Positions 21,228 through 31,913 of a DNA stretch of 64,000 nucleotides are shown here, piece after piece (the first letter of the stretch is position 1; each line of letters opens with the position of its first letter). The notes under the pieces are model-generated. The model did no database searches and had not been told where the DNA came from. It saw nothing but the letters and a program-made list of their open reading frames with translations. This DNA is from Rebecca billardiae RCC1528 (taxonomy: Eukaryota > Haptophyta), in NCBI GenBank assembly GCA_965240325.2, contig OZ251231.1, positions 496,001 through 560,000 of the forward strand, read 5' to 3'. The position numbers were made by a program, and so were the translations under genes.

Positions 21228-21255
21228 GGCTCTGGCTCCGGTTGACCCCTGCCAG
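21228..21255 (+). repeat. left inverted repeat of 4.3 kb element
   Basis: 28 bp, the reverse complement of 25506-25533 with one mismatch (c/t at base 11). Preceded by ACCG. Confidence 0.8.
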
Positions 21256-22819
21256 TCCGGTCATAGTTTAAACCGGGCGTACCGAAAATGATCTTCGCAT
21301 TCCTGCGGCCGAATGAACGCGGCCGAAGTGTCCCACAGGGCCCCAAGTAGGGTTGCTATGGATGGCCAGCAATAAGTGCCCAGGGTGTGAAACTCAGTTT
21401 GTGACTACTTATTCAGACTCTATTTTTCATAGCTATTTACCCAGCCCGGTGACACCTTCCCAATAGCTACGGGTGCATCCGGATCGCTCCCGGACCGTGT
21501 TCTGACCAGAGTCTGAAATGGGTAAATACGTCATAGTAAAAATATAGTGAGTCTGAACTCTCTCTCTCTCTCTCTGAAGGGGGGCCAAACCGCCCATTTA
21601 AAAATGAAAAGCAAAGTCGCGTCGCATTTTCGCTCCGCCCTCGGCCTTTTAGGGTGGCGCGGAGCCTTTTTCTCGGACCCCGCTCGAAAATCGAGCTCCG
21701 ACGCCTTCGGGCGCTCAGAGCTCGGTTCCGCTCCAGCACGAGCGGCCGGGGGCAGTGGACCGCCGCGCGCTCGCGTCCCATGATACGCCGAGATGGTCTC
21801 GGGTGCGCGCGCGCGTGACGCTGGTGGGCGCTACTGACCCGTGCCTTTGCGCCACCAGCGGCTCACCACCCGCTTCTTGGCCACCTCGCGCCGTGCGCGG
21901 CGCGCGTCGGCCGGCTTGAATTGGTGCGCTGCGTACGCCCGCTACGCTACCGCACGTTGTGGCGCATGATCAACTCGGACCAATGAGATCGATGCTCGGA
22001 CCAATCGTCCATGTATGTCTGTGAATGCCCAGCTCGCCTAACCTGCCCTACTGCGCCGGAATCGCCGTCAGCAGACCGGCGCGAGCTCGCGCACAGCACC
22101 TCCGCGGAGCTCGCAACTGTCGTGTTCCGCTTGTAGGGCCCGTGTTTGCACCTGCCGTGGCACTTGCGATGGTCAGTACGTTGGGTATGGGTCACGTGTG
22201 CCCTCTGATGGCGTCTGGGCGCCTCCCATTCGCCTCTCAGGACGTCGCGGACGTGCTCGCAGGCAGCGGTTGGCTCATTCGACAGGTCCGACGTGCACTC
22301 GACCGTGCCTGCAAGCGCGCCCCTGTGACGCTCATGCCTGCAGAAGCAGATGCAGATGGGCCCTCATGCACCCTGGTGCGCCCAAGACCGGCGGGAGCGT
22401 CAGAGACCGTCTCAATCTTGACACCTTGCACACGCCGGCGCTTGCCGTTGGGCTCCGCGCAGCCAGCCAGGAGCGCCGAACAGCGCCGGATCAGCCTCTG
22501 TAGGCCGAATATCCGCCCCTAAGCCCAGAAATAGCGCGGAACAGGGTAGTGCGTACCTATGTGGACCAATCCCATCCAGCCTGGTTTGGTGCAGACACGC
22601 CAGCCACCGCCTGGAGCAGACGTTTGCTGCCGAATCGCATGCTCGGCACTGTGCCGCACTGCGACGACGACAGATTTGACCTGCCTCGTAGGTCTCGGCC
22701 AGGGAGCGGTGACGGTTGGCTCGAGTGACTTTAAACCTTGACTATGACCGAGAGCACTCCCGGGCTGAGGACGTGGGGCCGGTGCTTTGGGTCTAATATG
22801 TCTGCAATACGCCGTACGC

Positions 22820-23245
22820 GTGGCCGTATACACAGTCTGAAAACGTATCTCGCAGCTCGAGATCAGACGAGGCTGTATTCATCAGCATGGCGCCTATATA
22901 CACAGTGGGTATGTAACGATCGGTGGCTTCTAGGAAACTACATATTTGACAGCCTGCCAGTACACAGCCTATATCGCATGTTGGGACCTGCTGCTGCTGG
23001 GGACTCAGAACGATCTCGCTGAGATGCTCTAACAAAGTGAGGTCGACATGGTCTATATGTCACATATAGGACGACCGTTACATGCCGTTTCCAATAAGTT
23101 CAGGCTCATTCTAATAAGTAAATATGCTAGCCGTTACGCCCTATATTCAGGGTATGTGCACCTGATTTTTTTACATGGCCGGCCCAGACCCCTCCAGAGG
23201 GCAAATGATCCAGCCCGAAATCAGCTCTAAACACTCGCTAGGACC
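22820..23245 (+). repeat. old direct repeat, copy 1 (LTR-like)
   Basis: Similar in order and spacing to 24990-25395. Shared blocks include atcagcatggcg, cgttacatg, tttccaataagt, aagtaaata and ccgttac...ccctatatt. Divergence is high, roughly a third of sites by eye. Confidence 0.6.
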
Positions 23246-24989
23246 CGCGCTCGTGGCCGTCAGTAACGCTACAGTGCCACTTTGGCCCCCCTACTCTCTC
23301 TCTCCGCGCTCTATTTAATAAAGGAAGTCATCGTGCTTTAGTTGGCCCAATAACAATTAACATCGCTAGCTGAACTCTGAAGTGGCATCATCTTATAGCA
23401 GCCTAGCATAGGCATCCATTCATCGTCATTATTCATAATAATGGTCCATTGGCATTGAGGACAATCATTGAGGTCCTCCTCTGCCGACTAGCAGTAGTAT
23501 CATATAGCAGTACGTTTTCCGACGTCGCAGAATACTGACTCGTAGGTGGGCCCACAGCCATTTAATAATGAAAACAAAATCTCTCTAGCTTTTTCGGGCC
23601 GCTGCCGTGCTCTTTTTCTCGCGCTGAAGTCCCTTTTCCAGGCCGCCAAACTCCCTGTCCGGGAAGCCGGTCGATCGCGAAAGCGATGACCGGGATCGAC
23701 CTTGTGCGCGTCGTCAGCACGTTGTCCGCCGCGCTTGCCCGTCTGCCATGCGAGGCACGCTGCGCCGCACGCCCGTGGCGTGCTGCGTAGCCCTCTGGAA
23801 CGAGCCATGCGAACGGTTCATCCTTGGGCCATCTTCCCGGTCCGCCATCTCTCGCCGACAGTCGCGCGTTCAAACACGGGAACAGCTTTGAGGATTGTAA
23901 TGCGAGCACAACGCGAGCTTGGGACACCCTTGAACGAACTGGTACACTCCGGAGCGTTACTGGTACAGCATCTACATGGTATCCTGGCAAGGCCCAGCTA
24001 CTTCTGCGGCCCTGCAGAGACCCGCCTCGTCGGTCAGGTCCCCGGAAGTCTGTGCGGTGTGACCGAACGCTATGGCTGTTCACATGATCGTGGGCGTCTT
24101 GGGGAAGGATCTGATGGTCAAACAGCGGTCAAAGTGGATGCGTGTGCCGTCTGTTACCTCCCCGGCCTCGACTCAACTCTCAGTGCCGACGCACCTCAGG
24201 TGTTTGGAAGCTACGAGCCCCTTGGAGGGCCTCGAGCCACACGATTGCACGAGGTCGGGCTGCGCGTCAAGCCGGGTAGATCGCAGCTGATGCGCTTGTT
24301 GAGCCCTGTCGTGGCTCTACGCGTACCTCAAGAGCCCAGCTACTCCCCCGCGCGGCCGCACAGCAGTCGCCCCGCCTCTGCTTGGTCATCCGCTGTGCGC
24401 CGTGCTCGCTGCGGACAGTACAGTTTATGCGTTCACCAGCGATTTGAGCCCTTCGTGAGCCTGCCCGAGCACGTTGGTGGCGCCGCCGACGCCGGTGCAC
24501 GGTCAGCAGGCGTACCAGCTTGCCTGCGAGCCATGTCTCGCCCTGCTGCCACGCAGGAAGCGGTGATGAGTGCACATCGCTACGCGCGCGCGTGCACCAC
24601 GGCGAGCCAGCTCGGCGCTGCGACGAAGCGGCCGTTGCGCACAGTTAGGCAGAGGACGGTCCAGCTGAGGACAGCTCGGACACAGCTTGGTCGCAGTGTA
24701 GAGCAACGGTTAGGTCGGGGCACGAGAAAAGGCGTTCGATGCATAGCAGTGCCTGCCTTGAACGCCACAGATGAGCTCTCGACGAACCTTGTCCGCCGTG
24801 TTTACGCTGCGGGCTGCTGGATGTGCCCGGCGCCGCGTGCCCCACTCCTGCTTGCCTTGACCACGGCCGGCGGGCTGGCGCCGCGACTCGGTTAGGCTCA
24901 ATCTTTGCCCACGGCTCCTTAAGACTCATCCTTCGAGGGTAGAAGGGTTGGAAAAATTCTTAGGTGTCACATGCACGCCGTACGGCTGC

Positions 24990-25395
24990 TACGAGAGCAG
25001 TCTGAAACAGTCTGAAATACTATGGCAGCCATGCTGATCAGCATGGCGGTGTATATGTAACGCACGGGTGTAACGGCCGTTATCCCGTATTCTCACAGTG
25101 CCCGTATATACGCCGTATATGTGACAATGGGTGTGCATGCTGCTGAAGACCTATGATCAGCTCACCAAAGTGCTATATCAAAGTGACGTCTGTTGACCCT
25201 ATATATCACGTTTAAGACGCCCGTTACATGGCCGTTACATTGGCCACAGACCATTTCCAATAAGTAAATAGGACCACCGTTACTCCCTATATTTACAGCA
25301 TGTACCACTGGTTTTTTAACCAGGCAGGCCAGGGGCCATCTCCTGGGGCTGGAATCCAGCTCGAGACGAAAGTAAACATCGCGCTATGAGCTCGC
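24990..25395 (+). repeat. old direct repeat, copy 2 (LTR-like)
   Basis: Partner of 22820-23245 in the same orientation, about 2.15 kb downstream. The two could be LTRs of a decayed small retroelement or simple repeated subunits of the surrounding TIR element. No primer-binding site or pol motif was seen between them. Confidence 0.6.
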
Positions 25396-25505
25396 GCTCT
25401 GCGTCACTATAATCACACAGTGGCCAGTGGGCCCACCTACTGACTGTGACTTCATCCGATCATATCATCATAATCATGAAGGACGCAGGCTCACAGTGCC
25501 CGTCT

Positions 25506-25533
25506 CTGGCAGGGGTCAACCGAAGCCAGAGCC
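25506..25533 (-). repeat. right inverted repeat of 4.3 kb element
   Basis: 28 bp beginning ctggcaggggtcaaccg and followed by ACCG, which matches the base run preceding the left repeat. Confidence 0.8.
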
Positions 25534-25646
25534 ACCGATAACTGATCAATGCCGAATTCTGATTGGTACTACATCACACCGCCGATCCCGAGCTACGCCG
25601 GCGACGGCGTCGTACCAAATTAAAATACCAATGAGGCCCGCGCCGC

Positions 25647-26788
25647 TCATGCGGCCGCCGCCGCAGCGGCAGGTAGCGGCGGCGCCCGCCTGTAACTATC
25701 CACCCAGCGCAGCTTGCGCTTGGGAGGCTCCTTCGCCTGCGACGTGATGGATTTCGCCCACTTGGAGGAGAGCAAGTACTCCGGCAGGTGATCAGCCATC
25801 ATGTCCCGCCAATGATGCGCCTCGTCGGCTGTGTCCTCCCACTGCGCGTCGACGACCACGACGTCTTCGTGTTGCCGGTGCGCGTCGGCCGTCTCTGCGT
25901 TGAGCTCGTAGATCGCCTCCATGAAGCGGTAGATGTCAGGCCGTGTCACGTCGTTGTACGCCACCCCGCGCCGATGCATGCGCGCGATGTCCATCGGTTC
26001 GCACAGCAGCAGGCACCTGACGCGGCGATCGGTCGCACGCGCGCAATGCGGTGCTAGTCAGCGCACATGTCGCGTTCGGCGCGGCGGTGCATCGGCTCGC
26101 GCGCTCGGCGCTGGCATGAAGATACGTTGCACCGCCGCGCGCAGGCGCGGCGGCTTTCTCACCGCCGGCCGAACTGCGCGTTGAGCGGCGAGTCGAAGAA
26201 GAAGTGCGCGAGAAGGTTGTGGCGGTCTGGATATGACTCCCACGCCTGCTTTCCGAGGAACCACAGATTCTTGATTGAGCATCGGTGGGCCTCCATTTCC
26301 CGTGCGCGCGGGTCGCCAGCGTTGCGCCGGTCCAGCCACACTTCGGCCCACGACTGCGGCGTGCTCGACCCGCCGAAGAGCCAAGCCCACCGCGCGCGGC
26401 GCTCCTCTTCGCGCTGCAGCTCATTGCGATAGGCCTCGAGGTCGAGGACGATGCGCTCGGCGTACCGCACGTTGTAGTACTGGGCACAGCGGTCCAAGCT
26501 AGCCAGTGCCGCCGCGTCCTCCCGTCGCCCCTCCTCCGCCTGGCTGTCCCTGAGGTACCGGTAGCTCGCGATCCCGACGGTGCACGTCTGGCAGGTGACG
26601 ACGACCAGATGCACAAAATTTGAGGGCGGAGACCGCGAGGTGAACCACGTCCACGCGTTGTACACCTCTGCTGCAAAGGAAGGCTTCGTCTCGCCTGCAG
26701 ACGAGGTGCTCGTCCGGCGCGGCTGGCGGAGGAGCCGGCTCGTCGTAATGGCTCCGAGCCGTCGCCGCGCGAGAACGGACGTCATCAT
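25647..26788 (-). CDS. hypothetical organelle-targeted protein (2 exons)
   Basis: Model: exon 1 26788-26163, intron 26162-26017 (146 bp, donor CGGCG|GTGAGA, acceptor GCGTCAG), exon 2 26016-25647. The total is 996 nt, 331 residues, and the splice reads FGRR-CLLLCEPMDIARM. The N-terminus (MMTSVLARRRLGAITTSRLLRQPRR) is rich in Arg, Ser and Thr with no acids, as in mitochondrial or plastid transit peptides. A moderately hydrophobic segment (FVHLVVVTCQTCTVGIASY) follows near residue 60. The rest is soluble, with many Trp, Arg and Glu residues and an Ala tail. I do not recognise a family. Each exon is open and non-repetitive and the splice keeps phase, so the gene is probably real. Confidence 0.6.
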
Positions 26789-27168
26789 TCTCGATCTCCG
26801 AACGGATGGTCTGCGACCGCCGACCGCCGTGTTGCTCACGAAGCAGTCCCGCTTCAGGGCGTCGTCTGAGACGATTCTTGGCCGTGGCGACCGAGCAAGA
26901 CTGAAAACAGGCCGCGCCGGCCCTCCTCTGAAAAGTTATTGGTGGATCTCCGGGCGCGAGATATTCCCCTTCAAGGCCTGGAGTGCTTGCCGACATTCGA
27001 TGTCCTCTGCTCACTCCGACTGACACTTGGTTCACGACGAGGGCAATATGTAACGAATTGCACTATGTACATCAACATTCGCGTGCGTGTCACGCCGTCG
27101 GGCGACAGCGACGACGGGCGGCGGCGTCTGCGAGGTCGCATCCAGCCGCGGCGCAACACCGTCCGTCG

Positions 27169-29622
27169 TCAGATGTCGGGCGGCGTCGCGGGGCCGACGG
27201 CCATGTCCTGCAGCCACGTGCCGAACGCGGCGCGCATGACCGCCCGCACGTCGGCGTTGAAGTGCGCGAACGCGGCCTCGCTCCGGATGGTGGAGTCGCG
27301 CACGTTCGTGTCCGAGCCGAAGCCGCGCTCGATGAGCTGCATGAGGTGCGTGACGTCCGCGTCCGAGCCCGCCGTCGCGTTGCGGACGTCGATCCGCGTG
27401 AGACACCGCTCGACGAACGTCTTCTCGCCCTTGTGCGCTTTGTCGACCATCTCCTGCGCGTCGTCGGGGCACGTGGCGAGCTGCAGCGTGATGCCGAGGA
27501 CGCGGCACTGCACGATCTCGTAGAGGCACCACGTGCGCGTGAGCACGGCGGGCTGCTCCCACGGGTCGATCACCACCGCGACCGCGCCCAACTCCTGCTC
27601 GATGCCCGGCAGATGGCTGACCGCCTCGGGCGTCGACCCGTTGAGCGGCGCGGAGAAGACGTCGATCCAGAAGTAGGTGCGCTCCTTGTCGAGCGCGTGC
27701 GTGTGCAGGTAGAAGTCGAGCGCCTCGACCATCCGCTTGAGCGTGGTCGAGTGCGTGTGGCAGACGAACACGTTCGCGCGGTCGACGAGCGGCTTGTGGT
27801 CGCGCGTCGAGTCGCGCTCCTCCGTGTACGGCCCCTGCGCGCCCTGCGGCAGCAGCTTGCGCACCCGCTCGCGCACCTGCCCCATCGTCTCGATCGAGCG
27901 CACGCTCTGCGTGGTGGCGAACTCGCGGAGGAAGCGGAGCGAGACGCCCTTGAGCAGCGCGTCGGGCAGCCCCTCGTCCTCGTCGTTGTCCGCGTCGCGC
28001 GCGCGCGACGCCTCGCCGTTGCCCAGCGCGCGCGACGGCCGCGCCGGCGTGCCCTTTGCCTCGTCGCCGTCGTCCGGGTGGATGGGCGCGGGCCGGCTGG
28101 ACTTCACCACGCCGCGCACGCTCGACTTGGCGCGCACGATGGCGCTGCCGGTGGGGCTGCCCTTGGCGTCGGCGGCGGGCTGGCCGCCGCCGTTCGCCTG
28201 GTGCATCGAGAGCACCACGTCCGCGCGCACCGAGAACTCGCGCACCGGCGACGGCGGCGGCGTGCCCTCGACCATGAGAGACGCGCACGCGTAGATAGCG
28301 TCATGCAGCATGCGCAGCGGCCCGCGCGGCGGCCGCTCGGTCAGCGGGCGCAGCGCGTCGCAGTGGATGTACGAGGCGCCGTTCAGCGCGAAGAAGCCGA
28401 GGCCGAAGAGCGTGACCGCGCGGTACGGCCCGTACAGCCCCCACGGCACCGCCAGCCCGCAGAGGAACGAGATGGAGCGATAGATCACCGACTGACGCAT
28501 CCGCCTGTTCAGACGCTTCACGAGCGGCGCGGGCATGCCCTTGAGCGGCGCCTCGATCTTGCGCAGCGCGAGGATCGAGAGCGCGAGGAGGACGAGCGGC
28601 ATGACCATCGCGACGAGCACCATCTTGAGCGCGGCGAGCTGCCACGCGTACGCGAGGAACAGCGTGAAGCTCGTCGCGATGTCGAAGGCGAGCGTCGCGT
28701 ACACGAACGCAAGGAAGACCAGCCGGTTGCTTCGGCGCGTGAGCTGCAGCACGGCGATGCCGGCGGAGGTCGCCGCGCTGGCGTAGAAGAGGAGGTACAT
28801 GGAGGAGGCGGCGGTGCCCGCCGCGACGGAGAGGAGGAAGATCATCAGCCCCGTCGGGAACGAGTACGTCCCGTCCTTCGAGAACGGGTCCACCGCCACG
28901 TACGCGACGCGCGCGCTGCACGCGATGGCCTCCAGCATGAGCACGAGCTGCGCGAGCGTCGGGCGCAGCCCGCCGTCGGCGCGCCAGTACGCCCACAGGC
29001 GGCAGAGCGCGAGCTCGATGGCGGCGGCGGCGTGCAGCGAGATGAGCGCCTGCCACACCGCGAAGGCCGGCGAGTTGAACACGTCGTCCCACACCGAGCC
29101 CCCCACCGTGAGCACGGCGTGCACGGTGTCGCCCCTCGCGAGCGCGTCGACCACCGGCCCGGCGCTCTCCTCGCGGATGTCGGCGGCGGCGATGCGCGGG
29201 AGCGAGCGCGAGTCGCCCTGGTACCACACGTTCGTCGCGAAGCCGGGCACGGGCGCGAGCAGCGCCAGCGACGACGAGGCCGCGAACGCGCTCAGCCACG
29301 CGGCCGCGTTCTCCTGCTCGGCCGCGGCGGCGATCTTCTCAAACGAGCACGCAAACCGCTCCGCCGCGTCGGGGTCGACGACGAGCGCACCGGCGAGCGA
29401 GCGCGACCCCACATACTTGGGCGGGCACGTGTCAAACGACCAGTCGCCCGCCTCCATCCGCATCAGCGGCCCCGAGATCTCCGTGCCGTCCTCGAAGGCG
29501 CCAAAGCCAAACTTGGCCGCGGCCAGTTCCATCCCCTGCACGCCGGGAGGACCCACGGTGATGCGCAGCGTGCCTTTTGGCACGGCGAGCGGCATGACGA
29601 CCCAAAGGCCCGCCGCCACCAT
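27169..29622 (-). CDS. seven-transmembrane protein with lumenal N-domain and cytoplasmic TIR-like domain
   Basis: 817 residues from the ATG at 29622; the frame is open to an upstream ATG at 29868, but that extension is low in coding character. Residues about 15-180 resemble the protease-associated type of extracellular module (DGTEISGPLMRMEAGDWSFD, and cysteines near 66 and 92). Seven hydrophobic segments lie at about 184-208, 222-246, 256-281, 299-326, 331-354, 378-398 and 401-421. A Ser/Pro/Asp-rich linker leads to a C-terminal domain with VFVCHTHS, FWIDVFSAPLNG and VIDPWEQPAVLTRTWCLYEI. These are the pattern of TIR-like effector domains found in many algal proteins (strand, FW-D, PW-x-P, LTRxWCxxE). 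I infer a signalling receptor coupling a lumenal or extracellular sensor to a TIR-like output. Ligand and enzyme activity are unknown. Confidence 0.75.
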   Translation of the reverse strand: MVAAGLWVVMPLAVPKGTLRITVGPPGVQGMELAAAKFGFGAFEDGTEISGPLMRMEAGDWSFDTCPPKYVGSRSLAGALVVDPDAAERFACSFEKIAAAAEQENAAAWLSAFAASSSLALLAPVPGFATNVWYQGDSRSLPRIAAADIREESAGPVVDALARGDTVHAVLTVGGSVWDDVFNSPAFAVWQALISLHAAAAIELALCRLWAYWRADGGLRPTLAQLVLMLEAIACSARVAYVAVDPFSKDGTYSFPTGLMIFLLSVAAGTAASSMYLLFYASAATSAGIAVLQLTRRSNRLVFLAFVYATLAFDIATSFTLFLAYAWQLAALKMVLVAMVMPLVLLALSILALRKIEAPLKGMPAPLVKRLNRRMRQSVIYRSISFLCGLAVPWGLYGPYRAVTLFGLGFFALNGASYIHCDALRPLTERPPRGPLRMLHDAIYACASLMVEGTPPPSPVREFSVRADVVLSMHQANGGGQPAADAKGSPTGSAIVRAKSSVRGVVKSSRPAPIHPDDGDEAKGTPARPSRALGNGEASRARDADNDEDEGLPDALLKGVSLRFLREFATTQSVRSIETMGQVRERVRKLLPQGAQGPYTEERDSTRDHKPLVDRANVFVCHTHSTTLKRMVEALDFYLHTHALDKERTYFWIDVFSAPLNGSTPEAVSHLPGIEQELGAVAVVIDPWEQPAVLTRTWCLYEIVQCRVLGITLQLATCPDDAQEMVDKAHKGEKTFVERCLTRIDVRNATAGSDADVTHLMQLIERGFGSDTNVRDSTIRSEAAFAHFNADVRAVMRAAFGTWLQDMAVGPATPPDI

Positions 29623-29868
29623 CGCGACAGGTCGCCCGACCGGGCGCCGGTGCTCTGCCCGCCCCGCGAAGCGCCCCTGCGCTATCCGCCCTAACTGTGC
29701 GCCAGTGGCTGGGGGCGGTGCAGATCTGCTGAGTAGTGTGTCCGGTAAAGGGCGCGTACGCACGTCAATCAGCGGCTCCGGATGACGCGAAGAAACCAGC
29801 CGACGCTGTAGTGCTATCTCCGTACTACCGTATGTATCTCCCAGGCCCCGAAAACGCCCGCCTATCAT

Positions 29869-31171
29869 TCACATGAACCACCTACTTGCATTTGTCTAGT
29901 CATATTGCACAACTGGCGGCCAACTGTTCATCATGAAGGGTGGTTTACCTTTTCCCGCCCGCCGCCGGACCCAACCTCCGGTCGAAGATGAAACCGAACA
30001 AAAGGCGCGCATGACCAGACGCGCATGACGCCGACCACGCGTCTTCCCCTTCCTTACCTCCTCTCCACGGGTGTCAACACCCTGGAGGCCTTGAGTGCAC
30101 GATGTGACTGTAGCTGGGAGAAGACGCGTGTCCGCTCGCTTGTCCGCAAACAGCTACGAGTAGTTCATGCTTGTTCCGGGGCGGAGTGGCGACTGGCGCG
30201 GTGTAAGCGCTGTTGCCGCGCTGTCGGCTGCCCATTGACACTGCTTGCATGACCCTGGGGTGTTGGCTATCAAGCGACTGGCGATGCTGCAAAGTCATCC
30301 AAAGGCGCGGTCGGTGATGTCCTTGCCGCCCCTTGCAACGGTACTGCGTGGCACTCTCCGGCACTCACTACTCAAATCGCTCGCCGGCGGTGAGTGACTC
30401 GCCAATCCGATCGTCCGGCCCGTGTCACGGCAGCATCATGACGGATCCGATCATATGATTCACAACAGCTATTCAGAGCTGCGAACCCGGCACGACTTTG
30501 GCGACGACTCGGCCTCGAGCTCGGCGCCTGCCCGGGCTGCCCCCGGCGGGCCAGGCGGCCCGGCCCCTGCACGGCCGGGGGCCCGTCACTGAGTCGTCAC
30601 TCGGCGGTTCCAGTGGACGTGGTCCTGCCCGGCCCCGCCGTCACTCGTCAGACTCACGCCTGTCACTCTGCTGGTAACTCAGAGAGACACTGACAAGTGC
30701 CGTATCGACAGCATGGCACTGTCACCAGTCATGGGCCGCGCCAGGCCACGTTGCCAGTCGCCCGACGGTCGCAGCCAGCGTCAGCGTCGGTCCCGCAGAC
30801 GGTCCGCGGACTCATACAAATCGATACATACCACGTCGTTAATATATTCAGAAGGAATTCTGCTAGTAGTAATACTAGCTCATCATTGGCGGATACCGCG
30901 GGGCAGCTGACACCATTGCTACAACTTAGAACTGAGCTTCTGAGCTTGACGCTTGTCCTTGAACTTGTGAGTTGCATCGCTGTCACGACACTCCGATGTA
31001 CTTAGGATTGTAGGCATTGTATTATACTGTAGTGTATTTGTACTTGTAGCGGTCGCCGTTGCACGGCCGGCTTCCGCACGGCAGGGCCGCTCGGCGCGCC
31101 TTCGTCGCCGCCCGTCCTGGAGAGACCAGAGCCGTCGCCGACGCCTCGCGGGTGCACTCGCGGGTGCACGC
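29869..31171. other. intergenic, no supported gene
   Basis: Mixed-composition DNA with no convincing frame. Positions 30500-30580 are strongly GC-rich. Nothing else is supported. Confidence 0.5.
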
Positions 31172-31849
31172 TCATGCCTCGCCTTTGTTGAACCGCTTGC
31201 GTGCGGCGGCTCGCTCGTGCGCGGGTCCCAAGATCGCTTCACCCAGCTCGCTCTCACCACAAGCTGCGACGAGCCCGATCACCGAGCAGAGGAGGCTGGT
31301 GGCGAAGAGCGCGGTCAGGGCTGAGCGAGGGTCCTGCTGGGCCGCGTCGACAAAACGGTACTCGAGCGACACGTGCTCGGGCGGCGCATCCGACTCATCA
31401 TACCACGTCTGCCACGACACGTGCGTCACCTGGTCGCCCGCGTGCTCAATCGTGAAAAGCAGGTGCGTCAAAAACGCCCCCTTGCCGTCGGCGAGGGTGA
31501 TCCATGATGTTATGAACTGGTCATTGAGGAACGAAAAGGACATTTTGAACTCCTCGGGCGCCTCGTTGTCGGTGGCAAAGTCTGGGGGGAGTGCATGCAA
31601 CGTCACGACAGACGAGCGCTCAAACTGTGGGCTGGCGTCGTATGGCACTTCCCTCCATGGCGAGCGCTCGCCCATGTACTGGCTGCGCTTCATGACAGGC
31701 ACTACATCACCCCGCCGGAAGTGCAGGGCACCGCTCAGCGAGCCGCAGGCAGGAGCAAGCGCCACCAGTAGCATCGCCGTGCGCGCCCGCTGCGACCCAG
31801 CGTGCTCCATGCTGGTTTTCGTAGTCGTCGCGCGGAAGACAGTCCTCAT
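31172..31849 (-). CDS. small membrane protein of unknown function
   Basis: 225 residues from ATG 31849, or 212 from ATG 31810 (MEHAGSQRARTAMLLVALAPACG), which gives a cleaner signal peptide. After the signal comes ALHFRRGDVVPVMKRSQYMG, then ERSPWREV. The GDxVPxxxRxQxxGxRxxW style looks conserved, but I cannot name the family. A compact beta-rich region (residues 60-165) is followed by one hydrophobic segment (ALTALFATSLLCSVIGLVAA) and a basic tail. Topology suggests an ER/secretory single-pass protein. It lies head to head with, and nearly touches, the transposase remnant on the other strand. Confidence 0.6.
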   Translation of the reverse strand: MRTVFRATTTKTSMEHAGSQRARTAMLLVALAPACGSLSGALHFRRGDVVPVMKRSQYMGERSPWREVPYDASPQFERSSVVTLHALPPDFATDNEAPEEFKMSFSFLNDQFITSWITLADGKGAFLTHLLFTIEHAGDQVTHVSWQTWYDESDAPPEHVSLEYRFVDAAQQDPRSALTALFATSLLCSVIGLVAACGESELGEAILGPAHERAAARKRFNKGEA

Positions 31850-31913
31850 CAAAAATCGGACGACGCAGTCGTACAGGTCGCTGCTTCGTTTTTCGGACTG
31901 CTTCGTCTTTCAG

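Larger units (their letters stand above)
21228..25533. mobile_element. putative TIR-bounded element, 4306 bp
   Basis: 28-bp inverted repeats at 21228-21255 (ggctctggctccggttgacc...) and 25506-25533 differ at one base. Both are directly flanked on the outside by ACCG, a candidate 4-bp target-site duplication. No transposase is recognised inside; the longest frame (23702-24895, plus) has no known motif. An old direct-repeat pair is nested within. The element is probably degenerate or non-autonomous. Confidence 0.5.

Noticed and set aside
23702-24895. 397-residue frame inside the 4.3 kb element as a transposase
   Set aside because: No DDE, HTH, RT or zinc motif; the opposite strand is equally open.
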